From CAWJLS01 sp963843755 (GTDB lineage Bacteria > Acidobacteriota > Thermoanaerobaculia > Multivoradales > DATKCC01), in contig CAWJLS010000010.1 in the NCBI GenBank assembly GCA_963843755.1, forward strand, positions 248,001 to 312,000: a stretch of 64,000 bases of DNA, given 5' to 3'. The notes beneath the pieces are model-generated. The model made no database searches. It worked only from the letters and a program-made list of their open reading frames with translations, and had not been told where the DNA came from. Below are positions 55,201 through 62,950 of the stretch, one piece after another (the first letter of the stretch is position 1; each line of letters opens with the position of its first letter). Made by a program: the position numbers and the translations under genes.

Positions 55201-57437
55201 AGAAGACCTATCACTCCATGGTCGGCGGCGACGGCTCGTGCATGGGCTGCGGCGAGAAGACCGGCACCCACCTGATCGTCTCGACCATCGAGGCGGCGGT
55301 GGCGCCGCGGGTCGAGGCCTTCGTCGGCCAGCTCGAGGGGCTGATTGCCACGCTCGAGGACAAGGGCAACCACCTGCTGACCCTGTCGGCGGACCTGGGC
55401 GGCATGGCCGAGGCCGGGCTCGACATCAGCGAGCTCCACCTGAACGTGGAGGTGGCCGGCGAGAACCGCAACCGCCTCGCCCGGATCTCGAAGACCTTGC
55501 GGATCCTCAAGGATCTCCACTGGCGCTACACCAGCGGTCCGTCGGGGCGCGGGCGCGCGGCGCTGGGCATTTCGAACTCCACCGGCTGCTCGTCGGTCTG
55601 GGGCTCGACCTACCCCTACAACCCGTACCCGTACCCGTGGGTCAACCAGCTCTTCCAGGACGCCCCGTCGGTCGCCATCGGCATCTTCGAAGGCTTCATG
55701 CGCAAGATGGCCGACGGCTTCGCCGCCGTGCGCACCGCCGAGCTGGAGGTGGCCGACGCCTACGAGCCGGAGGTCCACGACGGCGCCTTCCAGGCGTTCG
55801 ACTGGCGCGACTTCTCGGACGACGAGTTCCGGCTCTGTCCGCCGGTGGTGGTGATCGGCGGCGACGGCGCGATGCTCGACATCGGCTTCCAGAACGTCTC
55901 GCGCCTGCTGGCCTCCGGCAAGCCGCTCCGGGTGATCGTGCTCGACACCCAGGTCTACTCGAACACCGGCGGCCAGGCCTGCACCAGCGGCTTCCACGGC
56001 CAGGTCTCCGACATGGCCGAGTACGGCGCGGCGCGCCACGGCAAGGAGGAGAACCGCAAGGAGATGGGCCTGATCGCCATGGCCCACCGGGGCGCCTACG
56101 TGCTCCAGACCTCCCAGGCGCTGCCTGCCCACATGGTGGGTGGCGTGCTCAAGGGGTTGTCGAAGCGGCGACCGGCGATATTCAACATCTACACCCCGTG
56201 CCAGGCCGAGCACGGCCTGCCGGACTCGGCCTCGCTCCACGCCGCCAAGCTGGCCCTCGAAGGGCGGGCCTTCCCGTACCTCGAGTACGACCCGGACGCC
56301 GGCGTCACCACCTCCGAGCGGCTGTCGCTCGAAGGCAACCCGGCGGTCGAGGACACCTGGCCGACCTACGAGCTCGAGTACGTCGACGAGGACGGTGCCA
56401 AGCAGGTCATGACCCTGCCGCTGACCACCGCCGACTGGGCGGCGACCGAGCCCCGGTTCGCCAAGCACTTCAAGAAGGTCGAGCGGGCGCTCTGGACCGA
56501 CGCCATGGTGCCGTTCGCCGACTTCCTCGAGCTCTCCGCCGAGGAGCGTGCCGGCAAGACCCCGTTCATCTGGTTCAAGGACTCCGAGGAGCGCCTCGGC
56601 CGCCGGTCGGTCGCTCCCGAGATGGTCGAGCTGGCCGAGGAGCGGCTGCAGCTCTGGGACGAGCTCCGCGAGCTCGCCGGCGTCCGCCTGTCGGAGACGG
56701 TGCGGGCGCGGTTCTCGCGGCCCATGGAAGAGAGGATGGAGCGTGAGCTCACGGCGCTCCGGGAGGAGTACGAAGTGAAGATCGCCCAGCTCAAGGAACG
56801 CTATCCCGCGGCCATCACCCGGAGGATCGCCGAGGCCCTGGTCGGCGAGCGCGGCTCGGAGGCCCTGGCCGGCCTGTTCGGCGGTGGCCGCGCCGCGGTC
56901 GCCGTCGCGCCTGCGCCTCGACCGGTGGGCGGCCCCGGCGCCGGTCCGGCCCCGGTCCCGGTTCGCCGAACCCGTCGAGGCAGAGCCGGAAGCGGCTGCC
57001 GAAGAGGCCGAGGAGTCGATGGCCCTCGAGCCCTACATCGACACCGAGCTCTGCACCTCGTGCAACGAGTGCACCCAGCTCAACCCGAAGATCTTCGCCT
57101 ACAACGAGAACAAGCAGGCCTACATCAAGGACCCCAAGGGCGGTCCGTACGCCGACATCGTCAAGGCCGCCGAGCGCTGCACGGCCAAGGTCATCCACCC
57201 GGGAGATCCGCTCGACCCGAAGGAGCCCGAGCTCGAGAAGTGGGTCAAGCGGGCGCAGCCGTTCAACTGATCGCCATGCGCACTCCAGAGACACGAGATC
57301 GCGGGCGGGGGCGTCCCCTTCCCCCCGCGAGGGTGGGAAGGGGATCGAGGGGATGGGGGGCGATCCAGCCGATGCTCAAGGTTGATGGCTGCCCCTCGCT
57401 GGTCGTGGGAGCTTCATCAGGCGAAGCGGGGGTGTGA
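52206..57437 (+). CDS. nifJ: Pyruvate:ferredoxin (flavodoxin) oxidoreductase, single-chain; ferredoxin end out of frame
   Basis: I chose ATG 52206 with AGGAG at 8 bases; ATG 52182 is an alternative. Domains in order: alpha (AMDGTAAVVAMETAAGEAAG, AYPITPSTQMGE); transketolase C-like; gamma (RIHSVGGWGAITMGKNL); EKR-like linker; [4Fe-4S] motif CTGCGQCWTQCPDAA at about 797; second motif CKGCNLCVEVCPDDA at about 934; then the TPP domain with CMGCGEKTGTH, NSTGCSSVWGSTYPYNPYPY and GGDGAMLDIGFQN. Similarity ends near 56930, after which this frame is shadow to 57437 and the homologous continuation moves to another frame, ending 57270. It decarboxylates pyruvate to acetyl-CoA, reducing ferredoxin. Confidence 0.93.
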   Translation: MKVTEEREQAEATVRYPGTPVAMDGTAAVVAMETAAGEAAGAYPITPSTQMGEGWAKAAAQGTPNVNGRRLIFFEPEGEHAAAGVTAGMSMVGLRSTNFSSGQGIAYMHESLYAAVGKRLTYVLNMACRAMTKHALNVHAGHDDYHAIDDTGFFQLFAKDAQEAADLNLIAHRIAELSLNPGVCAQDGFLTSHVIESLLLPERALVKEYLGDPSDLIESPTPAQRLVFGETRRRIPEMFDLDNPAMIGVVQNQDSYAQGVASQRPFFFDHIAALAETAMAEYAELTGRRYRRAMGYRLRDAEVVLVGQGSVVGNAEAVADHLRATRDLAIGVLNLTMFRPFPADLVAGMLAGKRAVLVLERLDQPLASDPPLLREIRTALSKAVENHRVEAGRTPHAGIPAVAPDQVPDFYSGCFGMGSRDLQAGDLVAAVENMLPGGRGRRQFYLGVEFIRKGKVPAKLEEWQQKVLEAYPDVADLALEPAGALDLLPKDSMAVRIHSVGGWGAITMGKNLTMTLFDLVGLNVKSNPKYGSEKKGQPTTFYSVFSHDPIRINCELKHVDVVLSPDPNVFRHSNPLAGLAEEGTFVIQASTSSESGAEELWASFPAWARRTIRDKKLRVFYLDAFAIARAETDAADLQFRMQGNAFQGAFFKASPLMQSEGLDEAKLFDAVRAQLQKKFGHRGKTIVDDNFRVLRRGFDELRELDWKELEMGSQVDEEKGEIKPPWYLDRVPQDADELTGIADPFRFMHQVCSVYRDGADPIADPYSAISAIPAATGIFRDMTNIRFEVPEFIAEKCTGCGQCWTQCPDAAIPGLVIEVEKVLRAAVSDWATDGAASDRMLSAVAPLAREARVLLKQEDFPSFAAVVTRAWPKVAGGFDLSAEERAALDEEIDQVTARLAEFPLAKTVPFFTVPERQSEGSGGLLAVTINPNACKGCNLCVEVCPDDALYAAHQDQPLVDKLRRNWARWEQLPDTPDRFLQVSNLDEGIGVLHTLLLKKKTYHSMVGGDGSCMGCGEKTGTHLIVSTIEAAVAPRVEAFVGQLEGLIATLEDKGNHLLTLSADLGGMAEAGLDISELHLNVEVAGENRNRLARISKTLRILKDLHWRYTSGPSGRGRAALGISNSTGCSSVWGSTYPYNPYPYPWVNQLFQDAPSVAIGIFEGFMRKMADGFAAVRTAELEVADAYEPEVHDGAFQAFDWRDFSDDEFRLCPPVVVIGGDGAMLDIGFQNVSRLLASGKPLRVIVLDTQVYSNTGGQACTSGFHGQVSDMAEYGAARHGKEENRKEMGLIAMAHRGAYVLQTSQALPAHMVGGVLKGLSKRRPAIFNIYTPCQAEHGLPDSASLHAAKLALEGRAFPYLEYDPDAGVTTSERLSLEGNPAVEDTWPTYELEYVDEDGAKQVMTLPLTTADWAATEPRFAKHFKKVERALWTDAMVPFADFLELSAEERAGKTPFIWFKDSEERLGRRSVAPEMVELAEERLQLWDELRELAGVRLSETVRARFSRPMEERMERELTALREEYEVKIAQLKERYPAAITRRIAEALVGERGSEALAGLFGGGRAAVAVAPAPRPVGGPGAGPAPVPVRRTRRGRAGSGCRRGRGVDGPRALHRHRALHLVQRVHPAQPEDLRLQREQAGLHQGPQGRSVRRHRQGRRALHGQGHPPGRSARPEGARAREVGQAGAAVQLIAMRTPETRDRGRGRPLPPARVGRGSRGWGAIQPMLKVDGCPSLVVGASSGEAGV
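57019..57270 (+). CDS. Single-cluster ferredoxin module (frame-shifted NifJ C-terminus or separate gene)
   Basis: In a different frame from nifJ, an ATG at 57019 with GAGGAG close upstream gives 83 residues: MALEPYIDTELCTSCNECTQ, then LNPKIFAYNENKQAYI and further sequence to KWVKRAQPFN. This is one [4Fe-4S]-type CxxCxxC motif plus a distal Cys (AERCTAKVIHPG), as in monocluster ferredoxins. The same frame is open back to about 56884, with a proline/alanine/glutamate linker (FAEPVEAEPEAAAEEAEES), which argues that it is normally fused to NifJ. Confidence 0.75.
   Translation: MALEPYIDTELCTSCNECTQLNPKIFAYNENKQAYIKDPKGGPYADIVKAAERCTAKVIHPGDPLDPKEPELEKWVKRAQPFN
57335..57368 (-). repeat. Dispersed 34-bp intergenic repeat, copy B
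   Basis: The reverse complement matches 14954-14987 at 33 of 34 bases. Here it lies between the ferredoxin module and rnfB. An adjacent CCCCTTCCC at about 57315 can pair with its GGGAAGGGG end to form a stem. Confidence 0.75.
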
Positions 57438-57441
57438 TGCC

Positions 57442-58332
57442 ATGAACGAGATTCTGACCGGTGCCGCCATCATGGCCGGGTTGGGCCTGCTGTTCGGTAC
57501 CATCCTCGCCCTGTCGTACCGCTTCCTCAAGGTCCAGGAGGACCCGCGGATCGACGAGGTCGAGGAGATGCTCCCCGGCTCCAACTGCGGAGCCTGCGGC
57601 GAGCCCGGCTGCCGGGCCCTGGCCGAGAAGGTGGTCGGCGGCGCGGTGGCGCCCGCCCAGTGCACGGTCTCGTCCAAGGACGCGATCGAGCGCATCGCCG
57701 AGTACCTGGGCGTCGAGGCGGGCGAAGGGGTCAAGCGGGTGGCCCGCCTCCACTGCGGCGGCGGGATCGGCCGGGCGTTCCGGGTGGCCGCCTACGAGGG
57801 AACGTCGAGCTGCCGCGCCGCCCACCTGGTCGGCGGCGGCGGGCTCGAGTGCTCCTGGGGCTGCCTGGGGCTGTCCGACTGCGTCGACGCCTGCACCTTC
57901 GACGCCATGGAGATGAACGCCCTGCTGCTGCCCGAGGTCGACGTCGACAAGTGCACCGCCTGCGGCGACTGCGTCGACGCCTGCCCGCGCGACCTGTTCG
58001 ACCTGATGCCGATCACCCACAAGCTGATCGTCCAGTGCAAGGCGCCGCTCGCGGCCGAGGATGCGCGGCGGATCTGCCAGGTGGCGTGCGACGCCTGCGG
58101 ACGCTGCGCCGCCGACGCGGCGCCCGGCCTGATCCGCATGGAGAACAACCTGCCGGTGGTCGACTACGCCGCCGGCGAAGGGCCGGCCGAGCCGTCGGCC
58201 ACCTGGCGCTGCCCCACGGGGGCGATCCGCTGGGTGGACGGCGAGCAGTTCCGGGAGCTCGACGAGACGGGGACCGACTCTGGACCCACCTCTGGGCCCA
58301 CTTCCGGTCGGGGAGAGAGGATGTATGCCTGA
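57442..58332 (+). CDS. rnfB: Rnf complex subunit B (Fe-S protein)
   Basis: The protein has 296 residues from ATG 57442. An N-terminal membrane helix (ILTGAAIMAGLGLLFGTILAL) precedes the RnfB-specific cluster domain NCGACGEPGCRALAEKV ... C. Then come C-rich stretches SCRAAHLVGGGGLECSWGCL and GLSDCVDACTFDAM, a second cluster CTACGDCVDACPRDL, and CQVACDACGRCAADA. It carries electrons from ferredoxin into the membrane-bound Rnf ion pump. The C-terminus has a short GPTSGPTSG tract. The next frame begins 8 bases before its stop. Confidence 0.94.
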   Translation: MNEILTGAAIMAGLGLLFGTILALSYRFLKVQEDPRIDEVEEMLPGSNCGACGEPGCRALAEKVVGGAVAPAQCTVSSKDAIERIAEYLGVEAGEGVKRVARLHCGGGIGRAFRVAAYEGTSSCRAAHLVGGGGLECSWGCLGLSDCVDACTFDAMEMNALLLPEVDVDKCTACGDCVDACPRDLFDLMPITHKLIVQCKAPLAAEDARRICQVACDACGRCAADAAPGLIRMENNLPVVDYAAGEGPAEPSATWRCPTGAIRWVDGEQFRELDETGTDSGPTSGPTSGRGERMYA

Positions 58333-59479
58333 GAACGGCGCGCTGGACGATGTGAAAGGGGTCGCGCGCGGCCTCTACGAGAAGCTGATCGGTGTCAAGC
58401 CCGAGCCGGCGGACCCCGGCGTCGCCGCGATCGACACCGGCTCCGGGGCCGTGGCCCGCACCGAGGCGGCGATCGCCCGCCTGGCCGGTGGCGCGGCCGG
58501 TCTCACCGATCCGTCCGGATCGTCGCCCAGGGCTCGACCGGCTCGGACGACGCTGCGGCCGTCTACGAGCAGCACCGCGCCGCGACCGGCGGGGCGGCTG
58601 TCGTCCTCGAGCGGCCGGGGCTCCCTGGCCGCGGCCGTCGGCCTGGCGTCCGCGGGGATGCGGGCGACCGCGTTCCTCTCCGGCCCCGAGCTGGTCGCGG
58701 CGGCTGACGCTGCTGGCCTCCGCCGTCGAACCGGCGTCTGCCCCTGGTCGTCCACCTGGACGACCGGGCAACCGGCGCGTGGGCGGCTCCCGGGGCGCGC
58801 TCGAGGCCGCACGGCTCCGGCGCCGTCGTGCTGCTGGCCCGCGACGTCCAGGAGGCGGTCGACCTGACCGTCGCCGGCCGGCGCGTGGCCGAGGACGCTC
58901 TCCTGCCGGTGGTGGTGACGATCGACGGGGCGGAGACCGCCGCCTCGGTCCAGGACCTGCTGCTGCCGACGGATGCTCTGCTGCGCTCGTACCTGGGGCG
59001 GCCGCGGACATGATCCACCCGCTGACCCGTGCCCAGGAGATGCTCTTCGGCCGCCACCGCCGGCGCCTGCCCAAGTGGCACGACCCGGCCCGGCCGCTGA
59101 CCACCGGCACCCTCCACGGCCCGGAGTCGGCGCCGCTCGCGGCCGCGGGCCGCAGCGCCTACCTGGACGCCGAGGTGCCGGCCCTGCTCGAGACGGCGCT
59201 GGCCGAGCTGGCCCGCCGCACCGGCCGGTCGCTCGAACCGGTCACCGGCCACCGCACCGGCGGGGCCAAGATCGTCCTGGTCGCCGCGGGCGCGGCGGTC
59301 GGCACCGCCGAGGCGGCGGCGGACGGTCTGCGCAAGGAAGGGCTCAAGGTCGGCGTGGTCGGCCTGCGCAGCCTGGCGCCCCTGCCCGCCTCGCGACTGA
59401 CGATGCTGCTCGCGGCGCCTGGCGCCGTGGCGGTGCTCGAACGCTCTGCCGGAGCCCTCGGCGGGGCGAGCGGTTCGGG
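58325..59479 (+). pseudogene. N-terminal part of a second NifJ-like gene, broken by about six frame changes
   Basis: A start at ATG 58325 (MPENGALDDVKGVARGLYEK) reads into a NifJ alpha-type domain, but the homologous sequence keeps changing frame at about 58503, 58617, 58700, 58732, 59000 and 59478. Pieces in order: GVAAIDTGSGAVARTEAAIA, VRIVAQGSTGSDDAAAVYEQ, LAAAVGLASAGMRATAFLSG, LLARDVQEAVDLTVAGRR, MIHPLTRAQEMLFGRHRRRL, AKIVLVAAGAAVGTAEAAAD. Each aligns in order with the intact NifJ at 52206. Several breaks sit at G-runs (GGGG near 58617 and 59000, seven Gs at 59478). Either a decaying gene or sequence errors. Confidence 0.7.
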
Positions 59480-62400
59480 GGGGCCGGCGGCGACACGGCG
59501 CCCCTGATCACCCGGCTGCGCGCCCTCCTGGCCGGCAGCACCGCCGGGGGCGGACCGCGGCTCGTCTCCGCCCTCTACGGCCTGGGCGGGGCGCCGCTGT
59601 GCGGGGCCGACCTGGTGCAGCTCGGCCGGTCGCTGGCCAAGGAGTCGATGCAGGCCTCGTCGTCCAGGGGGGGGGCGAGGGAGCGCAAGGGGACGGACCA
59701 GGCCCTGCCCTCGCCGCTCTTCCTCGGCGTCTCGTTCGCCGGTGACGCCTCGTTTCCCAAGCAGGAGGTGCTGCTCGACGCCCTGCGCCAGAGCTACCCG
59801 GACGCGGCCCGGCTCGGGCTGCGCGGAGCCGGCCCGGTCGACCTGCGGCCGGAGGGCACCGCCGTGGTCGCCGTCCATCGCCTGGCCGGCGAGGGCGCGG
59901 GGATCGCCGCCGACGCGGCCCGGCTGCTTCACGCGACGGCCCTCGCCAAGCACGGCGGGCGGGTGGCGGCCTACCCGGGGCTCACCTGGGAGCGCTGGGC
60001 GGCGCCGGCGGCCGACCGGCTCCAGATCGCCTCCGGCGGTCACCGGGACCGGGGCGGCGCACTGGCCGACCCGGGCGCCGACGCGCCGGTCGACCTGAGC
60101 CTCTGGGCGAGCCCGTCCACTGCGCCGGCCCGCGCCCTGGTCGAGCACCTGGCGGACGGTGCCGCGCTGATCGTTCCCCGGCGGCTCGGTTCCGCGGCCG
60201 GTGCCGCCTCCGACCTGACCGACTGGTGGACCGACCTGCCCGAGGCGGTGCGCACGGCCGTCGCGACGAAGGGTGTCCACCTCTACGTGATCGAGATCGA
60301 GGCGGAGGCCGCCCTGACCGCGCCGGGCTCTCCGGCTGCGGGCACGGACTCCCTGCTCCTGGGCGCCCTCCTGGGGGCGCTCCGGGCCGAGGGGCGGTTC
60401 GAGGTCAAGGACCGCAAGCTCCTGGAAGCCTTCCGCGCTCTACAGTCCGTCCGCCCGTCGGACGAGGGGGCCGGCGAGGAAGCAGAACGGCGGTTCCAGA
60501 CCGGTCTCGAGCGGGTCCGCCGGCTGACCCCGGCCGATCTCTCGGTGCGCCGCCGTCCGGCGCCCGAGCCCGACCCGGTGCCGGCCGCGGTCCGCCGCCT
60601 GGTGACCGCCGGCGCGGCGACCGGAGGGGGACGGGGCCCCCTGCGCGGGGCGCCCGAGACGGTCGACAGCCTGCCCCGGTTCTGGGACCAGGTCGGCGTG
60701 CTCTACCGCCGGGGCGACGAGGCGCGGCTGACGCCGGACCCCTATCTGGCGACCGGTGCCGTGCCGGCGCTGGCCGGGTCGCTGCGCCAGGTCGACCGCG
60801 GCCGGAGCGTGCTGCCGGCCTTCGAGCCGGCCCTGTGCACCGGCTGTGGGGAGTGCTGGAGCGCCTGCCCGGACGGGGCGATCGCCCCGGTGGTCCTCGG
60901 CGCCGGCCAGCTCCTCGACCAGGCCATGGCGCGGGCGCGCCGGGCCGGCAAGTCGGTCGACGCCCTGCGCATGGCGGCCTCCAAGATCGCCGCCGGCGTC
61001 AACCAGGAGCTGGCCTCCCGGGTCGACACCGAGGCGGGCGGCGATGCCGCGGAGCTGTTCGCCACCGCGTTCGAGAAGACTCTGGCCAAGATGCCCCTGC
61101 CGGACGAGCGCAAGGCCGCGCTGACCGAGGCGTTCGCCGCCGTGCGGGACGAGCTCGAAGGGCTGCCCGTCTCCCGGACGGCGCCGTTCTTCGGTGCGCC
61201 CGAAGGGGAGGTGAAGGGGACCGGCGAGCTGCTCCTGCTGGCGATCGATCCGGACGCCTGCAAGGGCTGCGGCGTCTGCGTGGCGGCGTGCGAGCCGGAG
61301 GCGCTCCGGACGGCTGCCGACTCGGCCGACCGCACCCGTGCCGCCCGCGCCCTCTGGCGGCGGCTCGAGGAGCTGCCCGAGGCGAGCCCCGAGACCGTCG
61401 GGCGCGCTCGCCTCAGCGAGGACGTGGGTCCGCTCGCCGGAGCCCTGCTGGCCAAGGCCTCCCGCGAGGTGGTCGCCGCGGCCGACGGCGCCGAGCCCGG
61501 ATCGGGCGCGACGCTCGCCGTGCGCCAGGCCCTGGCGGCGGCCGCCTACCACCTGACGGTCGCCCCCGAGGCGGCCCGCCCGGCCCGCCTGGCCGCGATC
61601 GATGCCCTGCGCGAGGAGCTCGCCGGGGCGATCCACGACGGCCTCGCCCGGGCGTTGCCCGACCGCGACCTCGACGCCCTGGCCCTGGGCCTGGGCACGC
61701 TCCAGCGCCCCGAGGCCGATCTCGCGGAGCTGACCTCCCGGGTCGAAGGCGCCCTCGAAGGCGACCGGGTCGACGTGGCCCGCCTGCGCCGGCTGGTCGA
61801 TGCCGCCCGCCGTCTGGCCGACCTGCGGTTCCGCCTGGGTGGCTCCGAGGCGGAGGAGGGCCGTCCCGGGTCCGGCTCCGGGCCCGCACCGCTCAGTCTC
61901 GTCCTGGCCGGCCGCGTGGCGGCCTGGGGCGGGGCGTTCCCGTACACCCCGTTCGCGGTGCCGGTGAGCGTCGACGCCACCGGCGACGCCGTCGGCGTCG
62001 CCCGCGGTCTGCTCGAGGGCGGCCTGGCCGAGACGGTCGAGCTGGCGCGGGCCGAGCGCCGGGCGCGCATCGAGCTCGCCGCCAGGACCCCGTCCGAGGC
62101 GGCGAAGGCCGCCGACGAGGTCCGCCGCCTGGCCGATCTCTCCTGGCGCGACCTGGACGCGGCGGAGCGTGCGCTCTGCCCGCCGGTCGTGGTGGTGGCG
62201 AGCGAGGACGAGCTCCTGGCCGACGATCCGGGCGGTCTGGCCGACCTGCTGGCTGGCGACCTGCCGGTCAAGGTCGTGCTGCTCACTCCGCACTCGGACG
62301 TCTCGACCGATCGCTCCGGTCGCGGGCCCCACTGGCCCCACTGGTTGACTTGGGCCGGCCACCCGAACGCCGTGGTGGCCCAGAGCTCGGTCGGCGCGGG

Positions 62401-62950
62401 CGATCACCTGGAGGCCGCGACCGCCGCCGCCCTGGCGTTCGACGGCCCGGCGCTGCTGCGGGTGCACGCGCCGGAGCCCTCGCGGGGCGGCTTCGCGGCC
62501 GACAAAACCCTCGGGCAGGCCCGGGAGGCGGTGGCGACGCGGGCCTTCCCGCTGTTCGTCAGCCGGCCCGGCTCGGCTTTACGAGATGGGCGAGATGGGC
62601 GGGACGGGGCGGACGGGCTGCCGACCCTCGACCTCTCCGGCAACCCGGAGGCCGACCCCCCGGACGATTCCGCGGCCGTGCGCGCCTGGCGGCTGCTCCG
62701 TCACCGGGCCGGTGCCGACGAGGCGTTCGCCGCCGCGGCGGCCGCCGCCGACGAGAGCGCGCGGGCCGAGCAGGAGCGACGGGATCACGAGCAGGAGATC
62801 GCCGCGCTCCGCGCTGACTACGAGCAGCGCCTCGCCGACGCCCGAGCCACGACCCAGGTGGAGATGGCGCGGCGGGTGCGCAACAAGCTCCTCGCCGTGG
62901 CGGCCCACCGGGCGGAGTCCGGTGCGCAGTCGGCGGAGGAGCGGCGATGA
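59480..62950 (+). CDS. Second NifJ-like protein, gamma to C-terminus; Fe-S motifs kept, TPP site degenerate
   Basis: This frame is open for 1156 codons; the true start is upstream, across frame breaks. The gamma-like region (FLGVSFAGDASFPKQEVLLD...KGVHLYVIEIEAEA) lies at about 75-330. Two ferredoxin motifs, CTGCGECWSACPDGA (about 453) and CKGCGVCVAACEPEA (about 594), correspond to those of NifJ. The TPP domain is recognisable (GAFPYTPFAVPVS, CPPVVVVASEDELL) but GGDG is replaced by ASED and the Asn and QAC residues are gone, so catalysis by TPP is unlikely. It ends with the shared LDLSGNPEADPP and a coiled coil. It sits between rnfB and rnfC, coupled to rnfC by ATGA, and so may be an electron-transfer adapter to Rnf. 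Confidence 0.75.
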   Translation, partial: GAGGDTAPLITRLRALLAGSTAGGGPRLVSALYGLGGAPLCGADLVQLGRSLAKESMQASSSRGGARERKGTDQALPSPLFLGVSFAGDASFPKQEVLLDALRQSYPDAARLGLRGAGPVDLRPEGTAVVAVHRLAGEGAGIAADAARLLHATALAKHGGRVAAYPGLTWERWAAPAADRLQIASGGHRDRGGALADPGADAPVDLSLWASPSTAPARALVEHLADGAALIVPRRLGSAAGAASDLTDWWTDLPEAVRTAVATKGVHLYVIEIEAEAALTAPGSPAAGTDSLLLGALLGALRAEGRFEVKDRKLLEAFRALQSVRPSDEGAGEEAERRFQTGLERVRRLTPADLSVRRRPAPEPDPVPAAVRRLVTAGAATGGGRGPLRGAPETVDSLPRFWDQVGVLYRRGDEARLTPDPYLATGAVPALAGSLRQVDRGRSVLPAFEPALCTGCGECWSACPDGAIAPVVLGAGQLLDQAMARARRAGKSVDALRMAASKIAAGVNQELASRVDTEAGGDAAELFATAFEKTLAKMPLPDERKAALTEAFAAVRDELEGLPVSRTAPFFGAPEGEVKGTGELLLLAIDPDACKGCGVCVAACEPEALRTAADSADRTRAARALWRRLEELPEASPETVGRARLSEDVGPLAGALLAKASREVVAAADGAEPGSGATLAVRQALAAAAYHLTVAPEAARPARLAAIDALREELAGAIHDGLARALPDRDLDALALGLGTLQRPEADLAELTSRVEGALEGDRVDVARLRRLVDAARRLADLRFRLGGSEAEEGRPGSGSGPAPLSLVLAGRVAAWGGAFPYTPFAVPVSVDATGDAVGVARGLLEGGLAETVELARAERRARIELAARTPSEAAKAADEVRRLADLSWRDLDAAERALCPPVVVVASEDELLADDPGGLADLLAGDLPVKVVLLTPHSDVSTDRSGRGPHWPHWLTWAGHPNAVVAQSSVGAGDHLEAATAAALAFDGPALLRVHAPEPSRGGFAADKTLGQAREAVATRAFPLFVSRPGSALRDGRDGRDGADGLPTLDLSGNPEADPPDDSAAVRAWRLLRHRAGADEAFAAAAAAADESARAEQERRDHEQEIAALRADYEQRLADARATTQVEMARRVRNKLLAVAAHRAESGAQSAEERR

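Noticed and set aside
51891..56468. 1525-codon minus-strand frame opposite nifJ
   Set aside because: The plus strand has intact NifJ domains throughout; the antisense translation has no motif.
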